Source of the DNA: an uncultured Clostridia bacterium
GTDB taxonomy: Bacteria > Bacillota > Clostridia > Christensenellales > Borkfalkiaceae
Assembly (NCBI GenBank): GCA_934796775.1
Contig: CAKVPH010000013.1
Span: 1 to 50,622, forward strand
DNA: 50,622 nucleotides
Direction of reading: 5' to 3'
Shown: piece after piece, positions 50,468-50,622 of the stretch
Position numbering within the stretch: position 1 is the first letter of the stretch
Layout: each line of letters opens with the position of its first letter
Notes under the pieces: generated by a model
The model's input: the letters and a program-made list of their open reading frames with translations, nothing else
What the model was told of the DNA's origin: nothing
Database searches by the model: none
Position numbers and translations under genes: made by a program

Positions 50468-50482
50468 TAATCAACCTATAGG
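50468..50482 (-). repeat. CCTATAGG motif copy in the pilin-like gene 2 leader region
   Basis: TAATCAACCTATAGG, inside a segment of about 35 bp that is absent from the otherwise matching region upstream of gene 1. Confidence 0.65.
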
Positions 50483-50494
50483 CGTATTTTATGT

Positions 50495-50622
50495 AAGGCT
50501 TCCACGAATGCATGAAGCTGTCGGCGGCGAATTTTTATAAGCCGCTGACTGAAGAGGATTGCAACGTAACGTTGCATCTTGGTAACCACTTATAAACTTT
50601 TCGAGTTGATATAAACTTATAA
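50495..50622. repeat. Dispersed repeats R2 and R3 at the window end (R3 cut)
   Basis: R2 (50495-50560) with central stem GCGGC/GCCGC, then R3 from 50561 running off the window. Order and sequence match 28162-28303. Confidence 0.7.

Overview
The window reads as a chromosomal segment of a low-GC, anaerobic, Gram-positive-type bacterium, most likely an uncultured gut member of Clostridia/Bacillota. Support: an oxygen-independent ribonucleotide reductase (NrdD), rubrerythrin, a GGGtGRT protein with its NifU-like partner, AT-rich intergenic DNA with consensus sigma-A promoters, strong Shine-Dalgarno (SD) sites, and no outer-membrane genes. No 16S rRNA is present, so taxonomy is inference.

Layout. 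(1) 1-7535, minus: one giant open frame of at least 2,511 codons that runs off the left edge. It encodes a signal-anchored protein built of roughly 100-residue helical repeats and has a perfect promoter. (2) 8265-12849, plus: a diacylglycerol-kinase-family lipid kinase and a heterodimeric ABC exporter pair. (3) 13136-16301: amylomaltase, a decayed small gene, a CopZ-like metal chaperone and rubrerythrin. (4) 16410-20189, minus: housekeeping cluster membrane protein-tyrS-yigZ-recX-birA. (5) 20396-22092, plus: NifU-like scaffold and GGGtGRT protein. (6) 22273-25205: an APH-fold kinase, an ArsB/CitM-type permease and tRNA-Arg(CCG). (7) 25206-30647, minus: a 962-residue pilin-like beta-helix protein and an ABC exporter. 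(8) 30888-42810: accessory region described below. (9) 42812-47134, minus: tRNA-Leu(UAG), KDPG aldolase, a thioredoxin-reductase-like enzyme, and NrdD with a C-terminal glutaredoxin-like domain under two NrdR boxes. (10) 48198-50390, minus: a second giant pilin-like protein with the same N-terminus and leader as the first.

The accessory region is the best candidate for an undescribed system. One promoter with a paired operator-like repeat drives six tightly packed minus-strand genes: XRE regulator, KilA-N protein, unknown 113-aa protein, type III methyltransferase (mod), type III restriction helicase/nuclease (res), and a 983-aa SIR2 protein that resembles DSR2-class defence sirtuins in layout. 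A bidirectional terminator closes the operon. Beside it lie a degraded DUF262/GmrSD-type gene, two large nested hairpins, three 34-bp tandem repeats, a 16-bp direct repeat at both ends (30888 and 41421), and a duplicated tRNA-Leu 3' end. The picture is a defence cassette in an integration hot spot, with modification-restriction as the first layer and NAD+-targeting abortive infection as a plausible second.

Intergenic DNA carries at least five families of short dispersed repeats. One is a CCTATAGGTYGATTATC-like motif that often sits in terminator hairpins. Another is a paired-hairpin unit whose stems covary between copies. Two of the families lie directly upstream of both pilin-like genes.
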